DNA of 64,000 bases from an uncultured Oscillospiraceae bacterium (GTDB lineage: Bacteria; Bacillota; Clostridia; Oscillospirales; Acutalibacteraceae). Where the stretch lies: NCBI GenBank assembly GCA_900541905.1, contig UQLQ01000007.1, positions 19,767 to 83,766 on the forward strand. The letters run 5' to 3'. A program made the position numbers and the translations under genes. Shown here one piece after another: positions 1 through 7,851 of the stretch (position 1 is its first letter; the number at the start of each line of letters is the position of its first letter). The notes beneath the pieces are model-generated. The model was not told where the DNA came from. It did not search any database and saw only the letters and a program-made list of their open reading frames with translations.

Positions 1-829
1 CACTTAATTTATCGCCATTTTGCAGCGGAGAAGATACATTTGGATTCAACGCTTTTAATTCATTGGCAGTGGTGCCAAATTTTTCGGCCAAAGAATCCCA
101 TGTATCATCTTCAGCAACTGTATAGCCCATAGGCTTGCTGGAGAGACCTGTTAATTGTGCTTTGATAGAATCCGCTGATTCAATGCTGGCAACAGGATAA
201 ATGTCTGTTTTGGTTTGAATATCGTCTTCAAATGAAATCGATTCATAGGTTTCAGGAGCATTGTTATTGAGCAAATCCTGCAGCATGTTGTCTAAATCGA
301 CAGCATTTTCAACAGCTCCAATGAAATTGCCGTTTACGTAAAGGCCGACAGCCTCTTTGTAAGTACTGGTGCTTTTTTCGGCCAATACCTCTGTGCTTAC
401 TGTAGTAAGTTTTGTTGTATCGGATGATGAAGCAGTAGCAACTATTTGTTTTGGCTGTATCATTAAAGTGTCTGAAGCGTTTTCTGCCATAAGCTGATTC
501 ATTACTTCAAACGGTTCTCCGTAAACAATTTGTCTTTCTTGTGCGGATGCACTGACACCGTTTGCAGACTGCATAGCGAAACCGAAAGAAACGGTTAACG
601 CTGCAACTCCCAATGCCGGAGCAATTACATGTAATGCATATTTTGCAATTCTCTTATGAAAACTGCCTGTATGTTGAGTTCCTTCTGCAATACACTCTGC
701 TTGTACTGCAAAGTGAGCAAGCACCCTTTGAATGGTTGCAGAATATAACTTCTTTGTTAATTGAAACATGGATTGGCAAATGCCTTTCCAAATTTGATGC
801 ATTCGTTTCAGTCCTGAGCTATGTTCCAT
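1..829 (-). CDS. LysM-domain envelope protein, probably an M23-type cell-wall hydrolase (C-terminus outside window)
   Basis: Only the N-terminal 276 codons are inside the window. From the ATG at 829 there is a basic N-terminus, one membrane segment or uncleaved signal (about residues 62-84), a long extracytoplasmic part, and a LysM peptidoglycan-binding motif at about 235-276 with the typical core YTVAEDDTWDSLAEKFG. The segment around 160-215 (VGLYVNGNFIGAVE) resembles the region before LysM in clostridial M23 endopeptidases. The catalytic domain would lie beyond the edge, so the peptidase assignment is inferred. Start choice is difficult. The frame is open upstream to 874, where an ATT sits 7 nt after a strong GAGAGGAAG, whereas the ATG at 829 has a purine stretch almost touching it. 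A further ATG lies at 802. Confidence 0.75.
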   Translation of the reverse strand, partial: MEHSSGLKRMHQIWKGICQSMFQLTKKLYSATIQRVLAHFAVQAECIAEGTQHTGSFHKRIAKYALHVIAPALGVAALTVSFGFAMQSANGVSASAQERQIVYGEPFEVMNQLMAENASDTLMIQPKQIVATASSSDTTKLTTVSTEVLAEKSTSTYKEAVGLYVNGNFIGAVENAVDLDNMLQDLLNNNAPETYESISFEDDIQTKTDIYPVASIESADSIKAQLTGLSSKPMGYTVAEDDTWDSLAEKFGTTANELKALNPNVSSPLQNGDKLS

Positions 830-1008
830 TCTCCCTTGATTGGATTCAGAACGTTTAAACTGAAAAAGTTTAATAGTGAATCTTCCTCTCGTTACGAATT
901 AAATTGTTACATTCGTGTAATCTTTCTCTGTGTATACTACTATAAAAATTACAAATTTGCAACCTTTTTTCCGAACGATTAGAAAATTATGTGAACTTTG
1001 CTTATAAA

Positions 1009-1464
1009 TTATTCGTATTTTAGTTGTTCTACTGTCCAATTTGCAATATAAGGAAGGAATTCTTTTGCTTGATTTTTTGCATCTTCCAAATCGTGTTCCA
1101 AATAATTTCCGCATTCTACTGCTGTATTTCCCGGAATTTCTCCCTCATAATTGGCAATGTCTGTCATAATTCTTTGAATTAATGCAATGGCGTCTTCCGG
1201 TTTCATATCTCTTACCAAAAAGTAAAAACCGGTTCGGCATCCCATAGGACCAAAATAAATAATTTTGTGTTCATATTCAGAATTACGGGAAATCGTAGCA
1301 AACAAATGCTCAATGGTATGCATGGAAGCGGTCGGTAAAAATGGAGGAACATTTGGTTTCTTCATTCGAATATCATAGGTAATAATATCATCATCAATTC
1401 TGGAAGTATAAATACCCGGCTGTAATTTTGTATGGTCTACGCAAAAACTTGGAATTCTTTTCAT
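1009..1464 (-). CDS. luxS: S-ribosylhomocysteine lyase LuxS
   Basis: LuxS cleaves S-ribosylhomocysteine to homocysteine and DPD, the precursor of autoinducer-2, in the activated methyl cycle. The 151-residue protein is full length. It shows the metal-binding HTIEH motif at about residues 49-53, the catalytic cysteine in GPMGCRTGFY (C76), and the ECGNYLEHD segment supplying the third metal-ligand region. The start follows AAGGAGTTATGACATT. It lies 4 nt downstream of the unknown gene at 1469-2323, so the two are very probably co-transcribed. No clear terminator is visible after it. Confidence 0.97.
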   Translation of the reverse strand: MKRIPSFCVDHTKLQPGIYTSRIDDDIITYDIRMKKPNVPPFLPTASMHTIEHLFATISRNSEYEHKIIYFGPMGCRTGFYFLVRDMKPEDAIALIQRIMTDIANYEGEIPGNTAVECGNYLEHDLEDAKNQAKEFLPYIANWTVEQLKYE

Positions 1465-1468
1465 AATG

Positions 1469-2323
1469 TCATAACTCCTTTTTCTGATTCATTAATACAT
1501 GTTTGGACTGCTCAACTGCCAACTCAAACAAATCCATATAACTTTCTGTACGGTTAGCGGTATCCTCTATCGGCCATTGCCACTGGGCATGATACGTATT
1601 GGCATAATCGTAAGCATCACCTTCATTGATGCCCCTGAAATAACTGGATAAACGTCTTTTATACTCTTTGCCGCGTTCCATACGTTCAAAAAAGCTTTTT
1701 TTCAGCGTAGAACGGTCGTTGAGCATACCGCAAGTTTTTCTTGCATCTTCTGTTGCCTGTAACAAAACAGACAATTCTTGTTTTTCGTCAAATAAACTGT
1801 CCAACAAATAGCAATATAATGATGCTACCTCAAGCTGTACCGCCTCATCCTTCGGAAATATTTGCTTCATATCAAACTCTATGGGCAATTGCCCTTTCAG
1901 ATAACGCAACATAATAATATCCAAAGAAGTTTCTATTTTATTTCTCAGCGACAGCTCTTGCTCTTTTGGGTGCGCTTGTTTGAGCATATGCAATCCATAT
2001 TGGATAAAGGGCTCTGTGTGTTTTTTTAAAACAGCACGGCATTCCAATCCAAAACGGTAACAACGCAAGACGGGAGTATCTCCTTTCTGCCGATAGTCGT
2101 CAATGGCTTTCAAAACGGTGGATAACTCCAAGCTGTCAAACCGTTCTGTATAAGATTTTAACATAATACCCGACTGCCAAAACAAAAAACGATGAAAGGT
2201 TAAAAATTCATACCCTTGCACGCCCCATAAAAAAGCGTTTTGATTCCACTCTTTTATGCTTTGAGAAACAGCATATTCACCTATTTGCTCCCCATATAAA
2301 TGTTGGCATATTAATGTAAACAA
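1469..2323 (-). CDS. Unknown helical protein co-transcribed with luxS
   Basis: I do not recognise this 284-residue protein. It is predicted cytosolic, strongly helical, rich in aromatic and charged residues, and has no signal peptide, membrane segment or obvious catalytic motif. The start is a TTG at 2323 preceded by GGAGGGACAG at good spacing; no better ATG is near. It ends 4 nt before luxS, so an operon is likely, but nothing in the sequence shows a link to the methyl cycle. It could be a regulator-like or scaffold protein; no function is assigned. Confidence 0.7.
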   Translation of the reverse strand: MFTLICQHLYGEQIGEYAVSQSIKEWNQNAFLWGVQGYEFLTFHRFLFWQSGIMLKSYTERFDSLELSTVLKAIDDYRQKGDTPVLRCYRFGLECRAVLKKHTEPFIQYGLHMLKQAHPKEQELSLRNKIETSLDIIMLRYLKGQLPIEFDMKQIFPKDEAVQLEVASLYCYLLDSLFDEKQELSVLLQATEDARKTCGMLNDRSTLKKSFFERMERGKEYKRRLSSYFRGINEGDAYDYANTYHAQWQWPIEDTANRTESYMDLFELAVEQSKHVLMNQKKEL

Positions 2324-2637
2324 ATACTGTCCCTCCTTTGCCCTATAAGTGTAGCATAAAAAAGAAAAATAGAAAACCTTTCAACCGAAAAATAAGAACA
2401 AGAATTTCTATCGCTATATGCAAATATAATTCATCAATGATGAAAGAGAACCTTCCCAAATACATTATCGTTATTCATAATCCGTAGAAATTCTTTTTTG
2501 ATTCTCTTTTTCTGACTCTAAAATCATGCATACATCACACTCTGCGGAAGCATAACGCTTTTCAAATACATAGGCAACCCTTTCATGTTTTCTTTACTGA
2601 TAAAGACTGCTGCCCGCTTTTTGTCATAGATGTCTAT
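2324..2637. other. Intergenic gap with a possible degenerate coding remnant
   Basis: This 314-nt gap contains no intact gene. On the minus strand, about 40 codons ending at a TAA at 2471-2473 read as plausible protein (HERVAYVFEKRY, then ECDVCMILESEKENQ). The frame is blocked upstream by a stop near 2595, while the adjacent frame upstream reads DIYDKKRAAVFIS. This could be a small frameshifted gene remnant or chance. The left part near 2330-2360 holds the untranslated start of the unknown gene-luxS unit. Confidence 0.3.
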
Positions 2638-3498
2638 TTATTGCACCAATGCCATCATATCGTCCTGCGGCGGACAAGTCAGCTCTATCCGATGACCGGT
2701 TACGGGATGCACAAATAACACTTTGGAACAGCACAGCGCTTGTCTGCCAATGCCATTTAAGTGACCGCCATACATATCGTCACCTGCAAGAGGATGACCT
2801 ATGTGAGAAAAATGCACACGAATTTGATGTGTCCGCCCTGTTTCCAGACGAATCTGCAGCAAAGTATGATGATTGGTGCCCCCAACCGCTTTCCAATGAG
2901 TAACCGCACGCTGACCGTCCTTGGCAATTTCTCTTTGAATGGTATAGCCTTCTTTTAAACGAATGGGAGCATCTATGGTTCCTTCCCCTTTTAAAACACC
3001 TTCACAAACAGCCGTGTATTCTTTTTCAATGGATTTACTGAGTACTGCTGCCGCATAGCCATGTTTTGCAATTACAATCAAACCCGATGTGTCTTTATCC
3101 AGACGATATACGGGATGAAATCCCAATTTTACACCATGGATTTGGTAGTGATGAAACAAGGCATTAGCCAGACTGTCTCTGTCATGACCTGCTGTTGGAT
3201 AGATAGGCATACTCCAATCTTTGTTGATTACGATGATGTCGTCATCTTCGTACACAATGGAAAGCGGCAGCGGAACCGCTTCAATATCCTTTTCGATGTC
3301 AGGCAAATTGACGCATACCACATCTCCTGTTTTTAATAAATCATTGGCTCTTCCATGTTCTCCATTGATGGTCAATCCCATTTTGACACGCTTTTGTTTT
3401 GTAAGAAGTCTTGCAGATAAGTTGCAGTATCCCCTTAAAAATACTTTCAGTTTTGATTGTTCCCATTCTTTTGGAACTGTGAATGTCAATGCTCTCAT
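2638..3498 (-). CDS. RluA-family pseudouridine synthase
   Basis: This enzyme isomerises uridine to pseudouridine in structured RNA. The 286-residue protein has an N-terminal S4-like segment (about 15-65) and the RluA catalytic domain with the conserved YRLDKDTSG motif (catalytic Asp at about residue 134). The RTHQIRVHFSHIGHPLAGD signature lies in the C-terminal third. I start at the ATG at 3498, which has GAGGT 8 nt upstream. An earlier in-frame start at 3543 would run through the terminator hairpin of ilvE. RNA target specificity (RluC/D/YlyB type) cannot be told from sequence alone. A second, different RluA paralogue lies at 38420-39379. Confidence 0.9.
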   Translation of the reverse strand: MRALTFTVPKEWEQSKLKVFLRGYCNLSARLLTKQKRVKMGLTINGEHGRANDLLKTGDVVCVNLPDIEKDIEAVPLPLSIVYEDDDIIVINKDWSMPIYPTAGHDRDSLANALFHHYQIHGVKLGFHPVYRLDKDTSGLIVIAKHGYAAAVLSKSIEKEYTAVCEGVLKGEGTIDAPIRLKEGYTIQREIAKDGQRAVTHWKAVGGTNHHTLLQIRLETGRTHQIRVHFSHIGHPLAGDDMYGGHLNGIGRQALCCSKVLFVHPVTGHRIELTCPPQDDMMALVQ

Positions 3499-3515
3499 AG
3501 TAATATACCTCTGCA

Positions 3516-3545
3516 ATAAAAAAGGTGACAGCTCTGCTGCCACCC
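3516..3545 (-). terminator. Rho-independent terminator after ilvE
   Basis: On the minus strand GGTGGCAG and CTGTCACC form an 8-bp stem with one G-T pair around a 5-nt loop, followed by TTTTTTATT. It starts about 20 nt past the ilvE stop codon. Confidence 0.88.
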
Positions 3546-3562
3546 TTATGATAAAACGGGCT

Positions 3563-4633
3563 TTATTTTACTTCTACGGTCCAATGCATGGTATCTTCAA
3601 TATTACCCCATTGAATTCCCGTTAAAGTATCATATAAGCGTTGTGAAATCTCACCGATTTTACCGTTGTTAATCTCCATTACATGGTCATCCCATTTTAA
3701 CTGGCCAATCGGAGAAATAACAGCAGCTGTTCCTGTACCGAATGCTTCTTTCAGCTGTCCGTTTTGATAAGCGTCGTAAATTTCCTGTATCTCAATTGGA
3801 CGTTCGGATACGTTCAATCCCCAAGATTTTAAAATCTCAATGGCAGACATTCTGGTAACGCCGGGTAAAATGGAGCCTTGCAAAGCAGGAGTTACAACCT
3901 CATCACCAATCACAAAAAATACGTTCATGGTTCCTACTTCTTCCACATATTTGCGTTCCACGCCATCCAGCCATAGCACCTGGGTATATTTTTGTTCTTC
4001 CGCTTCGTCTTGTGCTTTTAAAGAAGCTGCATAGTTGCCGCCTGTTTTTGCATAACCCATACCGCCACGAACAGCACGTACATATTTGCTTTCCACATAA
4101 ATTTTAACCGGATTCAAACCTTCCGGATAATAAGCGCCAACCGGAGAACAAATCACCATAAACATAAGATGTTTGCCCGGATGTACACCAACGTGTGCAT
4201 CTGTAGCAAAAATAAAGGGACGAATATATAAGGAAGTACCTTCTGCGGTTGGAATCCAATCTTTTTCAACAGATACCAATTTTTCAATACATTTTAATGC
4301 AAATGCTTCATCTATTTTTGGAATACACAAACGCTCATTGGATACATTCAGGCGTGCCATATTTTTCTCAGGACGGAATAACAACACGCGTCCGTCTTTG
4401 GCACGGTATGCTTTCATGCCTTCAAATACAGTTTGTCCATAGTGCAAACACATAGCGGAAGGATCCAGCTCAATTGGTCCGTAAGGGACAATACGAGCAT
4501 CATGCCAGCCTTGACCTTCATCATAATTCATGACAAACATGTGGTCTGTAAAAATAGAACCAAAACCAAGTTTTGTTTCATATGTTGGTTTTGCCTTTGG
4601 TTGTTTTGTAAGTTCAACTTTGATTTCCTGCAT
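3563..4633 (-). CDS. ilvE: Branched-chain amino-acid aminotransferase
   Basis: This PLP enzyme transaminates leucine, isoleucine and valine with 2-oxoglutarate. The 356-residue length fits the class with the N-terminal FGSIFTDHMF segment. The phosphate-binding and dimer-interface region YGQTVFEGMKAYR (65-77) and the Schiff-base lysine in YAKTGGNYAASLK (K196) are clear. EVGTMNVFFV and the GTGTAAVISP cofactor-binding loop follow. The gene has its own sigma-A promoter (4667-4695) and its own terminator, so it is monocistronic. No T-box or leader peptide is visible in the short 5' region. Confidence 0.96.
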   Translation of the reverse strand: MQEIKVELTKQPKAKPTYETKLGFGSIFTDHMFVMNYDEGQGWHDARIVPYGPIELDPSAMCLHYGQTVFEGMKAYRAKDGRVLLFRPEKNMARLNVSNERLCIPKIDEAFALKCIEKLVSVEKDWIPTAEGTSLYIRPFIFATDAHVGVHPGKHLMFMVICSPVGAYYPEGLNPVKIYVESKYVRAVRGGMGYAKTGGNYAASLKAQDEAEEQKYTQVLWLDGVERKYVEEVGTMNVFFVIGDEVVTPALQGSILPGVTRMSAIEILKSWGLNVSERPIEIQEIYDAYQNGQLKEAFGTGTAAVISPIGQLKWDDHVMEINNGKIGEISQRLYDTLTGIQWGNIEDTMHWTVEVK

Positions 4634-4666
4634 TGGGAAAGACCTTCTTTCACTTTATTCTTTTTT

Positions 4667-4695
4667 ATTGTACCACCAAATGACTGCACTTTCAA
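4667..4695 (-). promoter_or_regulatory. Sigma-A promoter for ilvE
   Basis: On the minus strand TTGAAA (4690-4695) and TACAAT (4667-4672) are separated by exactly 17 nt. The -10 lies about 33 nt upstream of the ilvE start codon. Confidence 0.7.
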
Positions 4696-4725
4696 GCAGC
4701 AGTGCAAAAAATATAGTGAATATAG

Positions 4726-6075
4726 CTAAAAATTTCTCAATCCTTTTGGATATCTGTTCTTTAAGCGTCCCGCAGAACATTTTCCGAATCCGGTCAGCAC
4801 ACCTTCCACGGCAATTCCCGTAAATCCTTTCAAATGATTCGGCACCGCAATTTCTTCCCCTTTTAAAAACTGTTTGAGCGACGGGTCATCATTGGCAAAG
4901 GAAAGCACTTGATACAGCTCTTGCGGTTTTGCCGCCATAAACAGACCGTGTGCCGGCTCAATTCGATTGGTCTTTCCTTCTCCCAGCGGGACTCCCGCAC
5001 GCAATACACCCAAACCGTCCAACTGCGGCAAGCCGTTAGGAAGTAGCAAAAACTGCTCTTTTACTTGCAGTATTTCATGTTCCCACGGTTCTTTCATAAC
5101 AGAGTTTAACAGTTCCTCAGCCAATTTTACATCTTGTTTTTGTTTTGGAGTAAATAACTTGGGGTAATCGGGATTCTCTTTGACTCTGCGTAGTTTTGCA
5201 ACAAAATGTCCGTCTCCGCCGCCCATAGGAAAAATACGTCTTGTTTTTTCTAAACCAATGCCCGGGCGTCCAAAGGTAACATCGCTGTTTACCAATTCAA
5301 ATTCCGGATGACGTTCCAAAAATGCAGATACGGTATCCTCGTTTTCTTCTTTGGAAAAAGTGCAAGTAGAGTACACCAAAATTCCGTTTTCTTTTACCGC
5401 TTGTGCAGCGGAATCCAAAATCGCAGCTTGCCGTACCGCGCATGTCTTTACATGCTCCAAACTCCAATCTGCAACGGCTTGTTCATCTCTTCGGAACATG
5501 CCCTCTCCCGAACATGGTGCATCTACCAGTACCTTATCGAAGAATCCTGCCAGTTTACTGCATAAGACATCAGGATGACACGAAGATACCACTGCATTTC
5601 TCACACCCAGCCGTTCTATATTGGACAGTAAAATATTGGCACGATTTTTGACGATTTCATTGGACCATAAAAGACCTTTTCCGTCCAACAAACCTGCAAT
5701 TTGAGTCGATTTTCCGCCGGGTGCCGCACAAAGGTCCAATATAGTGTCACCCGGTTTGGGATTGAGAACAGTTACAGCGGAAGCAGCGGAAGGTTCTTGA
5801 GAATAAAATGCTCCCGCATGATGCAAGGGCAGTATACCAACCTTTGCTTCTTCCTCTTCAATATAGTATGAAAGTGGAGAAAAAGGAGACGGTGATAATG
5901 TAAAAGGTAAATTTTTTTTCAAAATTTCCCAAGTGCATTTCAGAGGATTCAAACGTACTCCCTTTTTAGATGGTCCAGAGTAACTTTCTAAAAATGCAGG
6001 ATAATCGTCTTGTAAAAGCTGTTCCATTTTATTTATAAAATCGATTGGTAAATTTATCAAAAATATCAACTCCAA
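4726..6075 (-). CDS. RsmF-type rRNA cytosine-C5 methyltransferase (NOL1/NOP2/Sun family)
   Basis: The protein methylates a cytosine of rRNA (or tRNA) with S-adenosylmethionine. The 449 residues comprise an N-terminal RNA-binding part (1-100), the methyltransferase core (100-300) and a C-terminal PUA-like RNA-binding domain (about 385-449) typical of bacterial RsmF. SAM-binding DLCAAPGGKSTQ (114-125), the release cysteine in DAPCSGEGMFR (C188) and the catalytic cysteine in YSTCTF (C238) are all present. The ATG at 6075 gives MELIFLINLPIDFINKM, keeping the family's conserved N-terminal helix. It is divergently arranged with the small spore-type gene at 6138. Confidence 0.9.
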   Translation of the reverse strand: MELIFLINLPIDFINKMEQLLQDDYPAFLESYSGPSKKGVRLNPLKCTWEILKKNLPFTLSPSPFSPLSYYIEEEEAKVGILPLHHAGAFYSQEPSAASAVTVLNPKPGDTILDLCAAPGGKSTQIAGLLDGKGLLWSNEIVKNRANILLSNIERLGVRNAVVSSCHPDVLCSKLAGFFDKVLVDAPCSGEGMFRRDEQAVADWSLEHVKTCAVRQAAILDSAAQAVKENGILVYSTCTFSKEENEDTVSAFLERHPEFELVNSDVTFGRPGIGLEKTRRIFPMGGGDGHFVAKLRRVKENPDYPKLFTPKQKQDVKLAEELLNSVMKEPWEHEILQVKEQFLLLPNGLPQLDGLGVLRAGVPLGEGKTNRIEPAHGLFMAAKPQELYQVLSFANDDPSLKQFLKGEEIAVPNHLKGFTGIAVEGVLTGFGKCSAGRLKNRYPKGLRNF

Positions 6076-6086
6076 AACATTTACTC

Positions 6087-6116
6087 GTATAAAGCAGAGA
6101 AAAACGAGACATAATA
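6087..6116 (+). promoter_or_regulatory. Sigma-G (forespore) promoter for the 52-residue gene
   Basis: GTATA at 6087-6091 and CATAATA at 6110-6116 are separated by 18 nt. This is an exact fit to the Bacillus subtilis sigma-G consensus GHATR-N18-CATWHTA. The predicted start of transcription is about 15 nt before a strong AAGGGGGTGA ribosome site. Confidence 0.7.
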
Positions 6117-6137
6117 CTGATAAGGGGGTGAATTCTC

Positions 6138-6296
6138 ATGGATAAACAAAACGCTCAAAACAGAAAAAACACAACTCATGAAAACTGTGGTCATTCTCAA
6201 GACGCTCAGAACACAACCACACAAACTCAAACTCAAAAACAAAATAAAAACAATCAAAACGCTCAAAATAGAAAAAATCAAAATCACAGCAACTAA
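6138..6296 (+). CDS. Small Asn/Gln-rich protein, probably a forespore (SASP-like) protein
   Basis: This 52-codon gene has a strong ribosome site (AAGGGGGTGA, 6 nt before ATG), a fitting sigma-G promoter and its own terminator, so it is very likely real despite low complexity. The product is almost only Asn, Gln, Thr, Lys, Arg and His, with the octamer QNAQNRKN near both ends and a single Cys. There is no signal peptide or membrane segment. Composition and size resemble gamma-type small acid-soluble spore proteins, which serve as amino-acid stores in the spore. That class is an inference from composition and promoter, not from a recognised domain. Confidence 0.72.
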   Translation: MDKQNAQNRKNTTHENCGHSQDAQNTTTQTQTQKQNKNNQNAQNRKNQNHSN

Positions 6297-6320
6297 CTGT
6301 TAGCAATACCTTTTAGAAAA

Positions 6321-6361
6321 TCGTTGGATTTTAACCACAAATCCAACGGTTTTCTTTTTTT
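6321..6361 (+). terminator. Rho-independent terminator after the small spore-type gene
   Basis: CGTTGGATTT and AAATCCAACG form a perfect 10-bp stem around a 7-nt loop, followed by GTTTTCTTTTTTT. It lies 25 nt after the stop codon. Confidence 0.9.
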
Positions 6362-6363
6362 CA

Positions 6364-6402
6364 TGAAAAAAGTTCTTTACATTTTGGATGCAAAGAACTT
6401 AA
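6364..6402 (-). terminator. Rho-independent terminator after the YitT-family gene
   Basis: On the minus strand AAGTTCTTT and AAAGAACTT form a 9-bp stem around about 13 nt, followed by TTTTTC. It begins just past the stop codon at 6410, back to back with the plus-strand terminator. Confidence 0.75.
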
Positions 6403-6409
6403 AAAGAGC

Positions 6410-7336
6410 TTATTCCTTTCGCTTTCTGTTTTTGATGATATCTTTCAGCGTCTTTTCCTCTTTTCCATTTTCTTTAAAGCCTTCACCATTAATCTGGCCC
6501 GCATCTCCTATGATAATAAAAGCATCAATATCAATTTCTTTAATCAGCTGTGTTAAACGATACACTTCATACTTGCGAACCGCACAAAGCAACACATCGC
6601 CCTCTTTGCCCGTATAAGCGCCTTTTGATTTTAAAATGGTCACACCTCTGGACATTTGGCTGATAATTGCCTGAGAAATTTCCTGGCTTTTTTGCGACAT
6701 AATAAACAGCATTTTTCCTGTGCCGATATCCGTACCATACAGTACAGCGTCAATCAAACGTGTTGCCACAAAAATAACAATTACCGCATACATAGCACTT
6801 TCCACACTTTTAAATACAATTGCTGAGATGACAACCACACACAGGTCAATGAACATCATTAATCTTCCCATTGAAAAATGAGGAAAACGTCTTCCCAGCA
6901 ATCTGGCTGCCGTATCCGTTCCTCCTGTGGTACCGCCGCGAATAAAGATAAGCGCCAAACCCGCGCCTTCCGTTACGCCCGCAAAAATAGCCACCAACAT
7001 TTGATCCCCTTGATACGGGGGAATAAACATAGCGATTACGTCAATGGAAATCGAAGTTAAAATAATCGCAAAAATGGTTTTTACCACCAGCTTATAGCCT
7101 AATTCCACAATTGCCCAAATAATCAAAGGTGCATTTAAGATCAAAGCCATGGTACCAACCGGTGTATGAATCAATGAGTTTAAAATAATAGAAATACCCG
7201 TTACGCCGCCGGGAGCAATTTGGTTTGGTTCAGAAAACACAGAAACCGAGATACCGTATAAAATACCGCCCAATGTAAAACATAAAATATCTAAAAAAAT
7301 ATTTTTTGCAATATTTCGTTTGTTTTGTAATTCCAT
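6410..7336 (-). CDS. YitT-family membrane protein (YitT membrane domain plus DUF2179)
   Basis: The protein has about five or six hydrophobic membrane segments in the first 210 residues (the YitT/DUF161 domain, with APGGVTGISIIL and FIRGGTTGGTDTAARLLG loops). A cytosolic DUF2179 domain of about 90 residues follows (GVTILKSKGAYTGKEGDVLL). A Lys/Glu-rich tail closes the protein. Both domains are typical of this Firmicutes family, whose transport substrate is unknown. I start at the ATG at 7336, 8 nt after AAGGTG; an in-frame ATG two codons upstream is too close to that site. It is a single-gene unit with its own terminator. Confidence 0.88.
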   Translation of the reverse strand: MELQNKRNIAKNIFLDILCFTLGGILYGISVSVFSEPNQIAPGGVTGISIILNSLIHTPVGTMALILNAPLIIWAIVELGYKLVVKTIFAIILTSISIDVIAMFIPPYQGDQMLVAIFAGVTEGAGLALIFIRGGTTGGTDTAARLLGRRFPHFSMGRLMMFIDLCVVVISAIVFKSVESAMYAVIVIFVATRLIDAVLYGTDIGTGKMLFIMSQKSQEISQAIISQMSRGVTILKSKGAYTGKEGDVLLCAVRKYEVYRLTQLIKEIDIDAFIIIGDAGQINGEGFKENGKEEKTLKDIIKNRKRKE

Positions 7337-7444
7337 TACCATATCACCTTCTTCTTACAGTCAAGGATACCATATGAAATATACACAGATATGGTTCCCC
7401 TACGTTACTTGCAATCAGTGTTAGTGTATGACAATACAATCAAA

Positions 7445-7840
7445 TTAACACGACTTTTCACAAATAATTGAAAATAGTTGCCGCAATCTATCAATTTCAC
7501 CTTTTAAATATAAATAACCAAACATTGCTTCAAAACCTGTGGCTGCGTGGTAATCGGCAGGTTCCGCATTTTTGGGAATCGAAGTATTGGCATTCCTTCC
7601 TCTTTTAAAAACCGCTATCTCTTCTTCTGTTAAAATTGGCATGAGCAGTTCCATAAACTTTGCCTGCGCTTGACACCGCACCTGCGCCACTGCGTTTTGA
7701 TGCAATTTTTTAACAGGACAGTTGGCAAGGCACACCAAACGCTCTCTCACAAATAATTCAAATGCCGCGTCTCCAACAAACGCCAATGTCAGAGGACTTA
7801 GTTGTTTCGGGTCACACGCTTCATTAAATAACCGTTCCAT
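7445..7840 (-). CDS. mrnC: Mini-ribonuclease III
   Basis: Mini-RNase III is a double-strand-specific endonuclease that matures the ends of 23S rRNA. The 131-residue protein is essentially only an RNase III catalytic domain, without the C-terminal dsRNA-binding domain, as is usual for this family. The signature LSPLTLAFVGDAAFELFVRE carries the active-site Asp, and FKRGRNANTS is the second conserved block. The start has GGAGGAAGT upstream and begins 12 nt after the obg stop, so the two genes form one unit. In many Firmicutes the gene follows cysS; here it follows obg. Confidence 0.93.
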   Translation of the reverse strand: MERLFNEACDPKQLSPLTLAFVGDAAFELFVRERLVCLANCPVKKLHQNAVAQVRCQAQAKFMELLMPILTEEEIAVFKRGRNANTSIPKNAEPADYHAATGFEAMFGYLYLKGEIDRLRQLFSIICEKSC

Positions 7841-7851
7841 ACTTCCTCCAA

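Noticed and set aside
4634..4725. T-box or leader-peptide control of ilvE
   Set aside because: The 5' region after the promoter is only about 30 nt and shows no T-box sequence or specifier stem.
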